Shown here: positions 48,632 through 56,309 of the stretch, in pieces | Position numbering within the stretch: position 1 is the first letter of the stretch | Layout of the letters: every line of letters starts with the position of its first letter | NCBI GenBank assembly: GCA_900100475.1 | Contig: FMTU01000018.1 | Span: 1-56,309, forward strand | DNA from: Sphingobium faniae | Lineage (GTDB): Bacteria; Pseudomonadota; Alphaproteobacteria; Sphingomonadales; Sphingomonadaceae | Reading direction: 5' to 3' | DNA: 56,309 nucleotides | Translations under genes and position numbers: made by a program | The notes under the pieces: model-generated | Told to the model about the DNA's origin: nothing | Seen by the model: only the letters and a program-made list of their open reading frames with translations | Databases searched by the model: none

Positions 48632-49355
48632 CCGGACGACCTGGGCGGCGCTCGCCTGCTGCGCACTCGCCGCGACGGGCGCTGTCCCCGCCCACGCCCA
48701 ATATGCAAGCGGCCTGTCCGCGACGGTGGAGGTCGCCAGCGACGAACGCCGCCGGGGCATAAGCTGGAGCGACGGCGATCCGGTCGTGCGCGGCACATTG
48801 TCGCTGCCGGTCGCCGAGGGACTGAGTCTCGACGCCGCCGCCGTGTCCCTCTGGAGCAGCGACCGACACGGCGGAGCGGACGCCGTGGCCGATCTGGGCG
48901 CGACCTATGTGCGGCAGATCGGAGGCTGGCGCCTTTCGGCGGAGGGGCGCTATCATCTGTTCCCCGGCGCATCGCATCAGGGCTATGGCGAACTGGGCGC
49001 GGGCGCGGGCTTCCTGATCGGGCCCGCCAGCATCGACCTCAGCGCCCATTATGCGCCCAGCCAGTCGGCCATTGGCGGCGACAATCTCTATCTGGCGGCC
49101 TCGGCGGCAGCGGGCGTGCCCGGAACGCCGCTCACCCTCTCGGCGCGCATCGGGCGCTCGTCCGGCGATACCGACAATCCCGCCCGCGCCGCGCGCCTGC
49201 GCCCCGACGGCGCCTATTGGGACCATGGCGTCAGCGTGGACTATCTGCAAGGTCGCTGGTTCGCCGGGCTGCGCTACGCCAACAGCAGCATTGATGGTCC
49301 CAACAGCGCCCACACCGGCGCAAGCCTGATCGCCCGCTTCGGCCTAAGCCTGTAG
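48603..49355 (+). CDS. TorF-family putative porin
   Basis: The 250-residue protein has a signal peptide ending near AHAQ and a small beta-barrel of alternating hydrophobic strands, with SATVEVASDERRRGISWS, a hallmark of the Gcw_chp/TorF family. It ends RFGLSL. It would be an outer-membrane channel of unknown substrate. It overlaps the secreted-protein gene at the 5' end and the converging GGDEF/EAL gene by 12 bases at the 3' end. Confidence 0.82.
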   Translation: MTFAILPRTDRTTWAALACCALAATGAVPAHAQYASGLSATVEVASDERRRGISWSDGDPVVRGTLSLPVAEGLSLDAAAVSLWSSDRHGGADAVADLGATYVRQIGGWRLSAEGRYHLFPGASHQGYGELGAGAGFLIGPASIDLSAHYAPSQSAIGGDNLYLAASAAAGVPGTPLTLSARIGRSSGDTDNPARAARLRPDGAYWDHGVSVDYLQGRWFAGLRYANSSIDGPNSAHTGASLIARFGLSL

Positions 49356-51359
49356 CACCAGCGCCAGAAGCTCCTGCGACGACACGCCTGCCGAACGCAG
49401 GAAGCCCTGATAATAATCGCAGCCTTCATGGGCGAGCAGGTCCAGTTGCCGCTGCGTTTCGACGCCCTCCGCGATCACCTGCAAGCCCAGCGACTTCGCC
49501 ATGTGGATGACGCCACGCACGATGATCCGATCGCGCGCCGTGCCCGAAATATCCTGCGCCAGCCCGCTGTCGATCTTCAGATAATCGAGCGGCAGGTTCT
49601 TGAGATAGGCAAGGCTGGAATAGCCGGTGCCGAAATCGTCGATCGCCACCGCCAGCCCCTCTGCCCGCAGCGCGGTGAGAAGAGCGGCGGCGGCAGCCAC
49701 ATCCTCGATGAGGCCGCTTTCGGTGATCTCCACCGTCAGGCGAGACCGGGGAAAACCGGCCTGGTCCACCAGTTTCAGAAACTCCGACAGGAAACCGGGC
49801 TGGGCAATGTCCGCCGCCGTGACATTGAGCGAAAGACGCAGGTCCGACAAGGCGCGCGGCCATGCGGCGGCCTGCCGCAAGGCTTCCGCCTGGATATGGG
49901 CGGAGAGCGGCAGCATATAGTCGGAGCGTTCCGCCGTGGTGAACAAGATCCCCGCCCCCAATGGCCCATATTGCGGATGGTTCCAGCGGGCGAGCGCCTC
50001 CACACCGATGATCCGTTCTTCCCTCACCGGATATTGGGGCTGAAAAACGATGCCGATCTCTCCCCGGTTCAGCGCCAGCCGCAGGTCCGTTTCAAGTTGA
50101 TCGGAATCCACCTGACGGCTGCGCTTGTCCGCGGACAGGATGCGTATCCCCTCCCCGTCCGTGCGCCGGGCGTCGGCCAGCGCCGTGTCCGCGCGCTTGA
50201 GCAGCAGGGTGGCGTCATCTTCCGGCCTGGACTGGGCGATGCCGCAACGCGCCGTCAACCGGATCAGATGATCGCCCGCGCTGAAGGGCCTGCCGATCGC
50301 GCCGATAATCTGCCGCGCCAGAAAGGTCGCCCGCTCGCGCTCCGCCGTTTCGCCCGTCAACCCGATCAGGAACTCCGTCCCCGCGATACGCGCCACGGTA
50401 GCGCCATGCGCCACATCGTCCACCACGCGCTCGATCCGGCGCGCTATGCGGCCCAGCAGCGCGTCGCCGACCATCTGTCCATAGGCCGCGTTCATCCGGT
50501 CGAACTGGCTGATCGACAGGAGCAACACCGTCGTCGCCAACCCTGCGCGGCCATCCAGCCAATCCAGCGCGGCCTGACGCGACCGCAAGCCCGTCAGATA
50601 ATCGCGGCCGACGCCATCCTGTTCCTGCCCACCATGCAGCCATTCGACATCTGCCACCGGCACGCCATCGGCATAGCGCAGATGATGAACCAACCTCTCA
50701 CCCGCGCGCCCTGGCACGTCATGGGCAAAGGCAGCGGAATTGCCGGATCGCCGCAACTTCTGCAAGGCGGCCAACGCCACGTGCCGCTCCGGCCTCGACA
50801 GGCGACGCAGTAATTCCGATGGCGCCATATGCCGGTTCGGCAGGTCCAGTTGCTGCGCCAGATTTTCGCTCAGCCGCAGCTCACCGCGCTGGCGGTCCAT
50901 TTCCCAATATAGCGCATCGCCTCGCCTGATCCGCTGGGCGCGACGGCTGTGCATCGCGTTGCCGCCCAGTCGCTCGACCAGCCGGTCCGCCGACCATAAA
51001 GTCGCGTTGAGCGCCGCCTGGGTAAACGGCTCGGTCAGGAAATGCGTGGCGCCCGCCGTCAGCAAAGCGGGGACCGACGCCATATCAATAGCATCCACCA
51101 GCACGATCAGCGCGCCACCGCCCGCCACGGTCGCAGGCGCCAACGGCGTCAACAGGTTCCCGGCGTCCTGCCCGTCGCGCATGTCGATCAGCGCGATTTG
51201 CGCCTCGCTCCGCAAATAGCGTTGGGATGCGTCGGATGATCGCCGCGCGCCGATGGCATTCCACCCGGCCGCCTGCACGGCATGGCACAGCCTGTCCCGG
51301 TCGCGCGGGGAAAGAATGAAAACGCTGCGCTGCCCCTCGGGCGCGGCTGTCCCGCTCAC
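49344..51359 (-). CDS. GGDEF-EAL c-di-GMP protein with receiver-like N terminus
   Basis: The 671-residue protein has a receiver-like domain (about 11-130; phospho-acceptor Asp in ALIDMRD at residue 59, but the KP lysine is changed to Glu in TEPF), a PAS-like region (140-245), a degenerate GGDEF domain (252-412; AGTEF in place of GGDEF) and an EAL domain. The EAL site looks intact: GVEALARW, NVTAADI, VEITESGL, DDFGTGYS, YLKIDSG, EGVET and YYQG. It is probably a phosphodiesterase, with the GGDEF part sensory. GTG 51359 follows AAGGAG by 8 bases and is preferred to ATG 51461. Confidence 0.9.
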   Translation of the reverse strand: MSGTAAPEGQRSVFILSPRDRDRLCHAVQAAGWNAIGARRSSDASQRYLRSEAQIALIDMRDGQDAGNLLTPLAPATVAGGGALIVLVDAIDMASVPALLTAGATHFLTEPFTQAALNATLWSADRLVERLGGNAMHSRRAQRIRRGDALYWEMDRQRGELRLSENLAQQLDLPNRHMAPSELLRRLSRPERHVALAALQKLRRSGNSAAFAHDVPGRAGERLVHHLRYADGVPVADVEWLHGGQEQDGVGRDYLTGLRSRQAALDWLDGRAGLATTVLLLSISQFDRMNAAYGQMVGDALLGRIARRIERVVDDVAHGATVARIAGTEFLIGLTGETAERERATFLARQIIGAIGRPFSAGDHLIRLTARCGIAQSRPEDDATLLLKRADTALADARRTDGEGIRILSADKRSRQVDSDQLETDLRLALNRGEIGIVFQPQYPVREERIIGVEALARWNHPQYGPLGAGILFTTAERSDYMLPLSAHIQAEALRQAAAWPRALSDLRLSLNVTAADIAQPGFLSEFLKLVDQAGFPRSRLTVEITESGLIEDVAAAAALLTALRAEGLAVAIDDFGTGYSSLAYLKNLPLDYLKIDSGLAQDISGTARDRIIVRGVIHMAKSLGLQVIAEGVETQRQLDLLAHEGCDYYQGFLRSAGVSSQELLALVLQA

Positions 51360-51477
51360 ACAATCGACTCCTTGGAGAACGGCATCGCTCCCTTTGACAC
51401 CATCGGTTACCGACCTCTTGACCGTCCCGCAACCGGCAGTGCTTGCGCCCGTCCGGTGCATCGCCTAGCTAGGATGC

Positions 51478-52491
51478 ATGGCCATGGTCGATCTTACCCG
51501 CGCGCCCATGACCGACGGCCTGGGCCGCCGGATTGATTATCTGCGGATATCCGTTACGGATCGCTGCGATCTGCGCTGCCGCTATTGCATGGCAGAGCGG
51601 ATGAAATTCCTGCCCAGGAACCAGGTACTGACGCTGGAAGAAATCGCCTTGCTGGCCGATCTTTTTATCGCGCGGGGCATCCGGAAGATCAGGCTGACGG
51701 GGGGCGAACCACTGGTGCGCCGCGACCTGCCCGATCTGGTGCGGCGGATCGGACGGCATCTGGGCAAGGGGCTGGACGAGCTTACGCTGACCACCAACGG
51801 CACGCGGTTGGCCGAAAACGCCGATGCCTTGCACGATGCGGGCGTACGGCGGATCAATGTCAGCCTGGACAGTCTTTTGCCTGAACGCTTCGCGCATATT
51901 ACCCGTGGCGGCGATATTTCCAAAGTGCTGCAAGGCCTGGAGGCGGCGCATGAGGCGGGCCTTGCCGTCAAGATCAACATGGTCGCCCTCAAGGATGTGA
52001 ACGAAAACGAAATCCTGCCCATGCTCCATTGGTGCAACGACCGGGGCTTCGATCTGACGCTGATCGAAACCATGCCGCTGGGGGATATCGACGCTGATCG
52101 CATGGATCATTATCTGCCGTTGACGCAGGTGACGGAACATATTCGCCGACATCATGCCCTGACGCCCTTGCCCTACCGCACAGGCGGCCCCGCGCGCTAT
52201 CACACCGTCGGGGGGATGAGCGTCCGGCTGGGCCTGATCACGCCGCTCACCAACAATTTCTGCGCTGACTGCAACCGGATGCGCATGACCTGCGAGGGCA
52301 GGATTTTCATGTGTCTGGGGCATGAGGATCATGTCGATTTCCGTGCCGCGCTGCGCGAAGGCGGGCTGGAGGCGGTTCAGCCCCTGATTGACCGCGCCCT
52401 GCGCCTGAAGCCCGCGCGACATGATTTTCATATTGCAGCCGGCGCTCCCGCCGCCGCCGTGCGCCGCCATATGAGCGTCACGGGCGGATGA
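51478..52491 (+). CDS. moaA: GTP 3',8-cyclase MoaA
   Basis: The 337-residue radical SAM enzyme starts molybdenum cofactor synthesis. The SAM cluster CDLRCRYC (about residues 31-38), LTGGEPLVR, the C-terminal cluster CADCNRMRMTCEGRIFMC and the final GG are present. Start ATG 51478 or 51484. Its TGA overlaps the start of nadK (ATGA). Confidence 0.97.
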   Translation: MAMVDLTRAPMTDGLGRRIDYLRISVTDRCDLRCRYCMAERMKFLPRNQVLTLEEIALLADLFIARGIRKIRLTGGEPLVRRDLPDLVRRIGRHLGKGLDELTLTTNGTRLAENADALHDAGVRRINVSLDSLLPERFAHITRGGDISKVLQGLEAAHEAGLAVKINMVALKDVNENEILPMLHWCNDRGFDLTLIETMPLGDIDADRMDHYLPLTQVTEHIRRHHALTPLPYRTGGPARYHTVGGMSVRLGLITPLTNNFCADCNRMRMTCEGRIFMCLGHEDHVDFRAALREGGLEAVQPLIDRALRLKPARHDFHIAAGAPAAAVRRHMSVTGG

Positions 52492-53264
52492 ACGGCGAAG
52501 TCCGGCGCGCCCTTGTCGCGTCCCCCACCCCGGCGGCCAAGGCGGCGGAAGAAAGGCTACGCGCCGCCTATGACTTCGTGCCGCCGGAGCAGGCGGACAT
52601 GATCGTCGCTCTGGGCGGCGACGGTTTCATGTTGCAAACGCTCCACTCCATGCTCGAAAGTCGCCGCATCGTGCCGATCTTCGGCATGAATCTGGGCACG
52701 GTCGGCTTTCTCATGAACGAATGGCGGCTGGAGCGGCTGGAGCAGCGGATGCAGTCCGCCAAGCCGTTCAAGGTCATGCCGCTCAGGATGAACGTGGACA
52801 CGGTGGATGGCGAAAGCTTTTCCATTCCCGCCATCAATGAAGTGTCGCTGCTGCGTGAAACCCGTCAGACCGCCAGGCTGGAAGTGCAGGTCGATGGCCG
52901 CACGGTCCTGCCGGAACTGGTGTGCGACGGTGTTCTGGTCGCGACCCCCGCCGGATCGACGGCCTATAATCTGTCGGCGCATGGACCGATCCTTCCGCTT
53001 GGCTCGGGCCTTGTCGCCCTGACGCCGATCAGTCCCTTTCGCCCCCGTCGCTGGCGGGGAGCGATATTGCCGGAAAACACCACCATCCGCTTCACCGCAC
53101 TCGATCCCGTCAAGCGTCCGGTCAGCGCGGTGGCCGACCAGCGCGAAGTCCGCGACGTGGCGAGCGTGGAGGTCGGCATTGATCGAGCGACCCCTCTGAC
53201 GCTGCTTTTCGACCCGGAACACACGCTGGATGACCGCATCGCAGCCGAGCAATTCATAGCCTGA
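52488..53264 (+). CDS. nadK: NAD kinase
   Basis: The 258-residue enzyme phosphorylates NAD to NADP. GGDGFMLQTLH (about residues 42-52), NEVSLLRETRQTA and GSTAYNLSAHGPILPLGSG are the family motifs. It overlaps moaA by 4 bases and ends about 80 bases before the tRNA-Asn gene. Confidence 0.97.
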   Translation: MNGEVRRALVASPTPAAKAAEERLRAAYDFVPPEQADMIVALGGDGFMLQTLHSMLESRRIVPIFGMNLGTVGFLMNEWRLERLEQRMQSAKPFKVMPLRMNVDTVDGESFSIPAINEVSLLRETRQTARLEVQVDGRTVLPELVCDGVLVATPAGSTAYNLSAHGPILPLGSGLVALTPISPFRPRRWRGAILPENTTIRFTALDPVKRPVSAVADQREVRDVASVEVGIDRATPLTLLFDPEHTLDDRIAAEQFIA

Positions 53265-53343
53265 AATTTTCCCGGGAATAGCGCTTGCCATCCCGCGAAG
53301 CCCGCTGCTATAGGCGCGGCCTGCCCAGTGAGAACCGGGCTGC

Positions 53344-53418
53344 TCCCCGATAGCTCAGCGGTAGAGCATTCGACTGTTAATCGAATGGCCGTAGGTTCGA
53401 ATCCTACTCGGGGAGCCA
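53344..53418 (+). tRNA. tRNA-Asn (anticodon GTT), CCA encoded
   Basis: Acceptor arms TCCCCGA (53344-53350) and TCGGGGA (53408-53414) pair over 7 bp; G discriminator at 53415 and CCA at 53416-53418. The D arm (TAGCTCAGCGGTAGAGCA), the anticodon arm with GTT at 53376-53378, and the T arm with GGTTCGAATCC are all standard. The sequence after it belongs to an accessory block, so its 3' end may be an integration site. Confidence 0.97.
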
Positions 53419-53427
53419 CTATCATCC

Positions 53428-53535
53428 TCAATTATCCAAGGATAACAGTGGCTTGACCGCCGCTGATTTTTTGCGTTCCCACATTTGATCCCACGTTGTG
53501 TTTGAACTTTGAGCGAACGGGTTCGGACGCGTCCC
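53428..53535 (-). other. Possible remnant of an integrase C-terminal tail
   Basis: On the minus strand this open stretch ends 9 bases from the tRNA and encodes TTWDQMWERKKSAAV followed by KPLLSLDN and a stop. Its character and position next to a tRNA 3' end fit the tail of a tyrosine recombinase, but the frame is closed at 53536 and no catalytic residues are present. The rest of 53419-53647 (about 230 bases) shows no gene. Confidence 0.3.
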
Positions 53536-53647
53536 TTACCGGACCCGCGCCACTCGCTCGCGTGGGGCCGCATGCCTTACACGGATGGACAACGCTTCCC
53601 ATCCGCTGATAGCAGATTGTCCGTCTGCTTTAGCGAGGGGGGAACGC

Positions 53648-53764
53648 ATGGCGGTGAATTGGTTTGAGGGCGGTCGGCGGATTAGCAAACTCTGCATGGG
53701 CGTGGTGGTGGTCGCTGGTGCCGCAACCGTGCTGTGGCGAGACGAGCCATACTCGCGGACCTGA
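53648..53764 (+). CDS. 38-aa membrane protein of the accessory block
   Basis: ATG 53648 follows GGGGGGA by about 5 bases. The product starts MAVNWFEGGRRISKL and has one hydrophobic helix (CMGVVVVAGAATVLW), then a short charged tail ending in EPYSRT. Similar N termini occur in longer island-encoded membrane proteins, so this may be a truncated form. Function unknown. The end overlaps the next gene by 31 bases. Confidence 0.5.
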   Translation: MAVNWFEGGRRISKLCMGVVVVAGAATVLWRDEPYSRT

Positions 53765-53994
53765 CCTGTGACGCGATAACGCGAGCGGGGACGCCGTGCA
53801 AGCGGCGCGATCTGTTTCGCTCCGGGCGCTGCAAGCTGCATGGCGGACTTTCCACTGGGCCACGAACGGCAAAGGGCAAACGGCGCTCCGCTCGTAACGG
53901 GAAGCCCGGGATGAAGGGCAAACCCCATGAGAGGGTGAAGAAAGTTGATGATTTAGGAAAATCTGGCGACGCTGTCGCTGAACGGAGAGATTGA
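53734..53994 (+). CDS. Small HGGxST-motif protein with cysteines
   Basis: The 86-residue product starts at a GTG and contains CDAITRAGTPCKRRDLF and GRCKLHGGLSTGPRTAKGKR, a pattern of spaced cysteines and histidine resembling a small zinc-binding motif followed by a basic tail. The HGGxSTGPRT motif is widespread in mobile regions of alphaproteobacteria. The function is unknown. It ends 1 base before the ATG of the next gene. Confidence 0.68.
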   Translation: MARRAILADLTCDAITRAGTPCKRRDLFRSGRCKLHGGLSTGPRTAKGKRRSARNGKPGMKGKPHERVKKVDDLGKSGDAVAERRD

Positions 53995-53995
53995 A

Positions 53996-54610
53996 ATGGG
54001 CGGATTCGGCTCCGGCCGATATGGCGGCAGGCCCACTGCGGACGCCTCGTTTCGGATCGACCTGGCATGGATGCTGCGCACGGGGCAGGCCAAAGATGGC
54101 GCTTGGCTCAATAGCAGCCTGTCATGGAACAGGGGCGGCGAGGAAGTCGGCTCAATTGGCTATCAGGCAATCATGCACGAGCCGGGCAAGGAACGGCTGG
54201 AATTGTCCTATTCGCGCGGCAGCGGCGAGGATCGGGAACAAGTGCGTCAGACAGTGCGGCTCTGCCACACCGTGCCGCACTATGGCGGCAAGCGATGGTG
54301 GATGATCTGCCCTTACCGGGGAATCCGTGTCGGCAAGCTTTACCTGCCGCCCGGTGGTGACCGCTTCGCTTCCCGTCAGGCATGGCGGCTCGGCTATCAA
54401 TGCCAGCGCGACGCGGCACGGGATTGCCCATTTGAGCGGCTGTTCCGTCTGCAAAAGAAACTGGGGTGCGGCCAAGGTTGGGAAGCGGGCATTCATCGCC
54501 CGACGGGCATGTGGCAGCGGACGTTCGAACGACACCTCGAACGGTATTGGGAGCTGGATGCCGATTGCGCCGCTGAAATGATGGCGTTGATTGGGCGGCT
54601 GTCGAGATGA
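53996..54610 (+). CDS. GGFGSGR-family accessory protein, 204 aa
   Basis: The protein starts MGGFGSGRYGGRPTAD, a recognisable N terminus of a family common in mobile regions of alphaproteobacteria, then a tryptophan-rich body with several cysteines (RLCHTVPHYGGKRWWMICP; GYQCQRDAARDCPFERL) that suggest a metal-binding or zinc-ribbon fold. No catalytic motif is recognised. It follows the HGGxST gene directly and precedes the methyltransferase by 136 bases without a gene. Confidence 0.7.
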   Translation: MGGFGSGRYGGRPTADASFRIDLAWMLRTGQAKDGAWLNSSLSWNRGGEEVGSIGYQAIMHEPGKERLELSYSRGSGEDREQVRQTVRLCHTVPHYGGKRWWMICPYRGIRVGKLYLPPGGDRFASRQAWRLGYQCQRDAARDCPFERLFRLQKKLGCGQGWEAGIHRPTGMWQRTFERHLERYWELDADCAAEMMALIGRLSR

Positions 54611-54746
54611 AAAGTTTGCAATAATGCCGCCTCTCGCGCTTGCCCATCACATCACAGCAAGGCAGAACGCACGCGGATACAGGGGGGTGCGCGCGTGCCG
54701 GAATTGCCGTTCAAGGATAAGGATTGCGTAGTCAAGCTGGTGGCCT

Positions 54747-56027
54747 ATGTCCCGGCTGACTGAATTACTTGCACAGGCCAAGGCGAAGGATACGGCGCTA
54801 GGAAACGAGTTGGAGCGCGAGTTCAGGGCGCTTTCGGCGCGGCGCGCCTTCGGGCTGAACTTCGAACGGCACAAGCCTGAATCGGTCGAATTGCCCGGAC
54901 GCCCTATTCGCAAGGGTGACAAGGTCCGCATTCTGCCGAAGCGTGGATCGACCGCAAAGGGCGACCAGCGGCTCTGGAAGGTGCGCGGCTTCGAAGGACA
55001 GGGCGAAGGGCGGCAGGCTCGGCTGGAGCTGCTAGGCAACGACCAGCCAGAACAGCAGAGCGCGAGTCTTGCCGACCTGATCGTGGTCGCGGAGTTCAAG
55101 GACTACATCTATCCCGGCCTTTTCAGCACGGGGAAGGTCGAGCGCGGCGGTGACAAGCCCTTCCATACCGTGATCAACGGCGAAAATTTCCATGTGTTGG
55201 AGGCACTCACCTTCACCCATCGCGGCAAGATCGATGCCATCTACATCGACCCGCCTTACAACAGCGGTGCTCGAGATTGGAAATACAACAATGACTACGT
55301 CGAAAAAGATGACCTTTATCGACACTCCAAATGGCTAGCGATGATCGAGCGTCGGCTGTTAGTGGCACGTAAATTGCTAAACCCTAATAAATCAGCCTTG
55401 ATCATCACTATTGATGAAAAAGAATATCTGCGACTTGGATTGCTGTTGGAGCAGGTTTTTCCAGAAGCTGGCATCCAGATGGTCACTAGCGTGATCAATC
55501 CGTTCGGTGTTTCGCGCCAAAATGAACTTTCTCGTGTCGAAGAGTATGTATTTTATGTTCGGTTAGGAAATTTGTCGCTGGGACGGCCTAACAGCGTCCG
55601 AAATTTATTAGCCCGCGAGAATGACGAGGAGATGGCGGAGCTAGATGAAGGCCATGATGAGACACATTGGTTTTCGTTCATGCGAGCGGGAAGCAACTCT
55701 ACACGCACTCATTCTCCCGGTTGTCACTATCCAATTTTCGTGGACGGACAAGGAACATTTCATTCAGTCGGTGAGGCTCTGGAGCAAGGGCAGGCGCGCG
55801 ACGACATTCCCTGCCCCCAAGGCACCCAAGCACTCTGGCCGATTAAAACCAACAAGACTGACGGCGTCTGGCAAGCGAGTCCGGATCACGCCCGCTTCTT
55901 GTTCGCGAACGGCTTCGCCAGGATAGGCAAATTTCGAAAACAGATTGGACGTAGAAGTGTAACTTACCTCAGAGAGGGGACTATCAGCCGTTTAGCGTCT
56001 GGAGAACTAAGGCGTGTGGACATTTAG
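54747..56027 (+). CDS. Type III-like DNA methyltransferase, 3'-truncated by an IS
   Basis: The product has an N-terminal helical and SH3-like region (FGLNFERHKPESVELPGRPI, then PIRKGDKVRILPKRG), then the adenine methyltransferase motif IDPPYNSG with D168, and LNPNKSALIITIDEKEYLRLG. In this beta-class layout an FxGxG AdoMet motif should follow but is missing, because an IS5-family element starts at about 56011; the last five residues, RRVDI, are read from the IS. The first half is GC-rich, while from about 55300 the codons become AT-rich. The enzyme is probably inactive. No restriction or helicase partner is visible in the window. Confidence 0.85.
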   Translation: MSRLTELLAQAKAKDTALGNELEREFRALSARRAFGLNFERHKPESVELPGRPIRKGDKVRILPKRGSTAKGDQRLWKVRGFEGQGEGRQARLELLGNDQPEQQSASLADLIVVAEFKDYIYPGLFSTGKVERGGDKPFHTVINGENFHVLEALTFTHRGKIDAIYIDPPYNSGARDWKYNNDYVEKDDLYRHSKWLAMIERRLLVARKLLNPNKSALIITIDEKEYLRLGLLLEQVFPEAGIQMVTSVINPFGVSRQNELSRVEEYVFYVRLGNLSLGRPNSVRNLLARENDEEMAELDEGHDETHWFSFMRAGSNSTRTHSPGCHYPIFVDGQGTFHSVGEALEQGQARDDIPCPQGTQALWPIKTNKTDGVWQASPDHARFLFANGFARIGKFRKQIGRRSVTYLREGTISRLASGELRRVDI

Positions 56028-56309
56028 CGCATAGCGATCTTCAGGGCCGCAAGGTTGATCATGGCGCGGTAGCTCTGATCAGTTTTCTCGTATCGGGTAG
56101 CGATGCGCCGGAATGTTTTGAGGCTACAGAAGAAGTTCTCGACGAGGTGCCTCCAGCGATAGGCATGGAAGTCGCAGTCGATTTTTTGCTTCCGGTTCGA
56201 TTTGGGAGGGATCACCACTACAGCGCCCCTTTCGTTCAGTTCGGTACGCAACCAATCAGCGTCGAACGCCTTGTCGCCGAGGAACATATCGAATTCGACG
56301 TCCTGGATC
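56011..56309 (-). mobile_element. IS5-family insertion sequence, partial (runs off the window)
   Basis: The element begins after CTAA at 56007-56010, with GGCGTGTGGAC at the end, inserted into the methyltransferase gene. The CTAA/TA context fits an IS5-type target. The other end is outside the window, so length and terminal repeats cannot be checked. Its transposase differs from that of the element at 1-840. Confidence 0.78.
56024..56309 (-). CDS. IS5-family transposase, C-terminal part (partial)
   Basis: The visible 95 codons include GDKAFDADWLRTEL (second catalytic Asp) and the glutamate motif RHLVENFFCSLKTFRR, ending KIAMR. The reading frame is open to the window edge upstream of an internal ATG at 56287, so the start lies outside. 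It is a different IS5 subgroup member from the left-edge transposase. Confidence 0.85.
   Translation of the reverse strand, partial: IQDVEFDMFLGDKAFDADWLRTELNERGAVVVIPPKSNRKQKIDCDFHAYRWRHLVENFFCSLKTFRRIATRYEKTDQSYRAMINLAALKIAMR

Overview
The window looks like part of a sphingomonad chromosome (Alphaproteobacteria, Sphingobium/Sphingomonas type). The DNA is GC-rich and densely coded. The evidence is a lipoyl-domain fused pyruvate dehydrogenase E1 beta, DUF4170 and DUF3089 proteins, a FecI/FecR/TonB-receptor cluster, and intergenic palindromes typical of these bacteria. Most of it is housekeeping core. IS5-family insertion sequences sit at both edges, and a small accessory block lies at the right end beside a tRNA-Asn gene.

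Layout. 1-840 is a complete IS5/IS427-like element with a frameshifted transposase. 1-4.3 kb holds a small unknown gene, a serine hydrolase, and a divergent ECF sigma factor with its FecR-like anti-sigma factor. These lead into a TonB-dependent receptor with an STN signalling domain (4.3-6.7 kb) and a large autotransporter (6.8-10.0 kb) closed by a strong terminator: apparently one cell-surface signalling unit. A broken gene follows at 10.1-10.7 kb. 10.7-14.0 kb is gatCAB (tRNA amidotransferase), with a palindromic repeat between gatA and gatB. 14.1-19.5 kb carries a DUF3089 protein, ruvX, an L,D-transpeptidase with an upstream lipoprotein, and serB/miaA facing apart from a shared CATG.

19.6-26.6 kb is the branched-chain amino-acid block: ilvB, an unknown small gene, ilvN, ilvC, two YceI proteins, then leuA preceded by what looks like a leucine-rich leader peptide with competing RNA stems. 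26.7-32.0 kb has an M20 peptidase, a dicarboxylate/amino-acid symporter, trmFO, an EF-hand protein and a short squalene/phytoene-synthase-like protein. 32.1-35.2 kb is a translationally coupled TadG/TadE-like trio without the rest of a Tad pilus locus. 35.4-39.6 kb, on the minus strand, is eno - ftsB-like - pdhA - pdhB. 39.8-41.8 kb is a four-gene cluster resembling E. coli yqjD-yqjE-yqjK. 42.2-48.1 kb is recG, sdhE and mfd. 48.2-53.3 kb holds a small secreted protein, a TorF-like porin, a GGDEF/EAL protein, moaA and nadK.

Right end. tRNA-Asn (GTT) at 53344-53418 is followed by what may be the decayed tail of an integrase, three small accessory genes and a type III-like DNA methyltransferase cut off by a second IS5-family element that runs off the window. 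The methyltransferase changes base composition midway and lacks its AdoMet-binding end, so it is probably dead.

No CRISPR array, rRNA or replication origin was seen. The most interesting items are the leucine leader of leuA, the FecIR-receptor-autotransporter unit, the orphan Tad trio, the stem that buries the ribosome-binding site at 48.2 kb, the unknown gene inside the ilv operon, and the tRNA-flanked accessory block.
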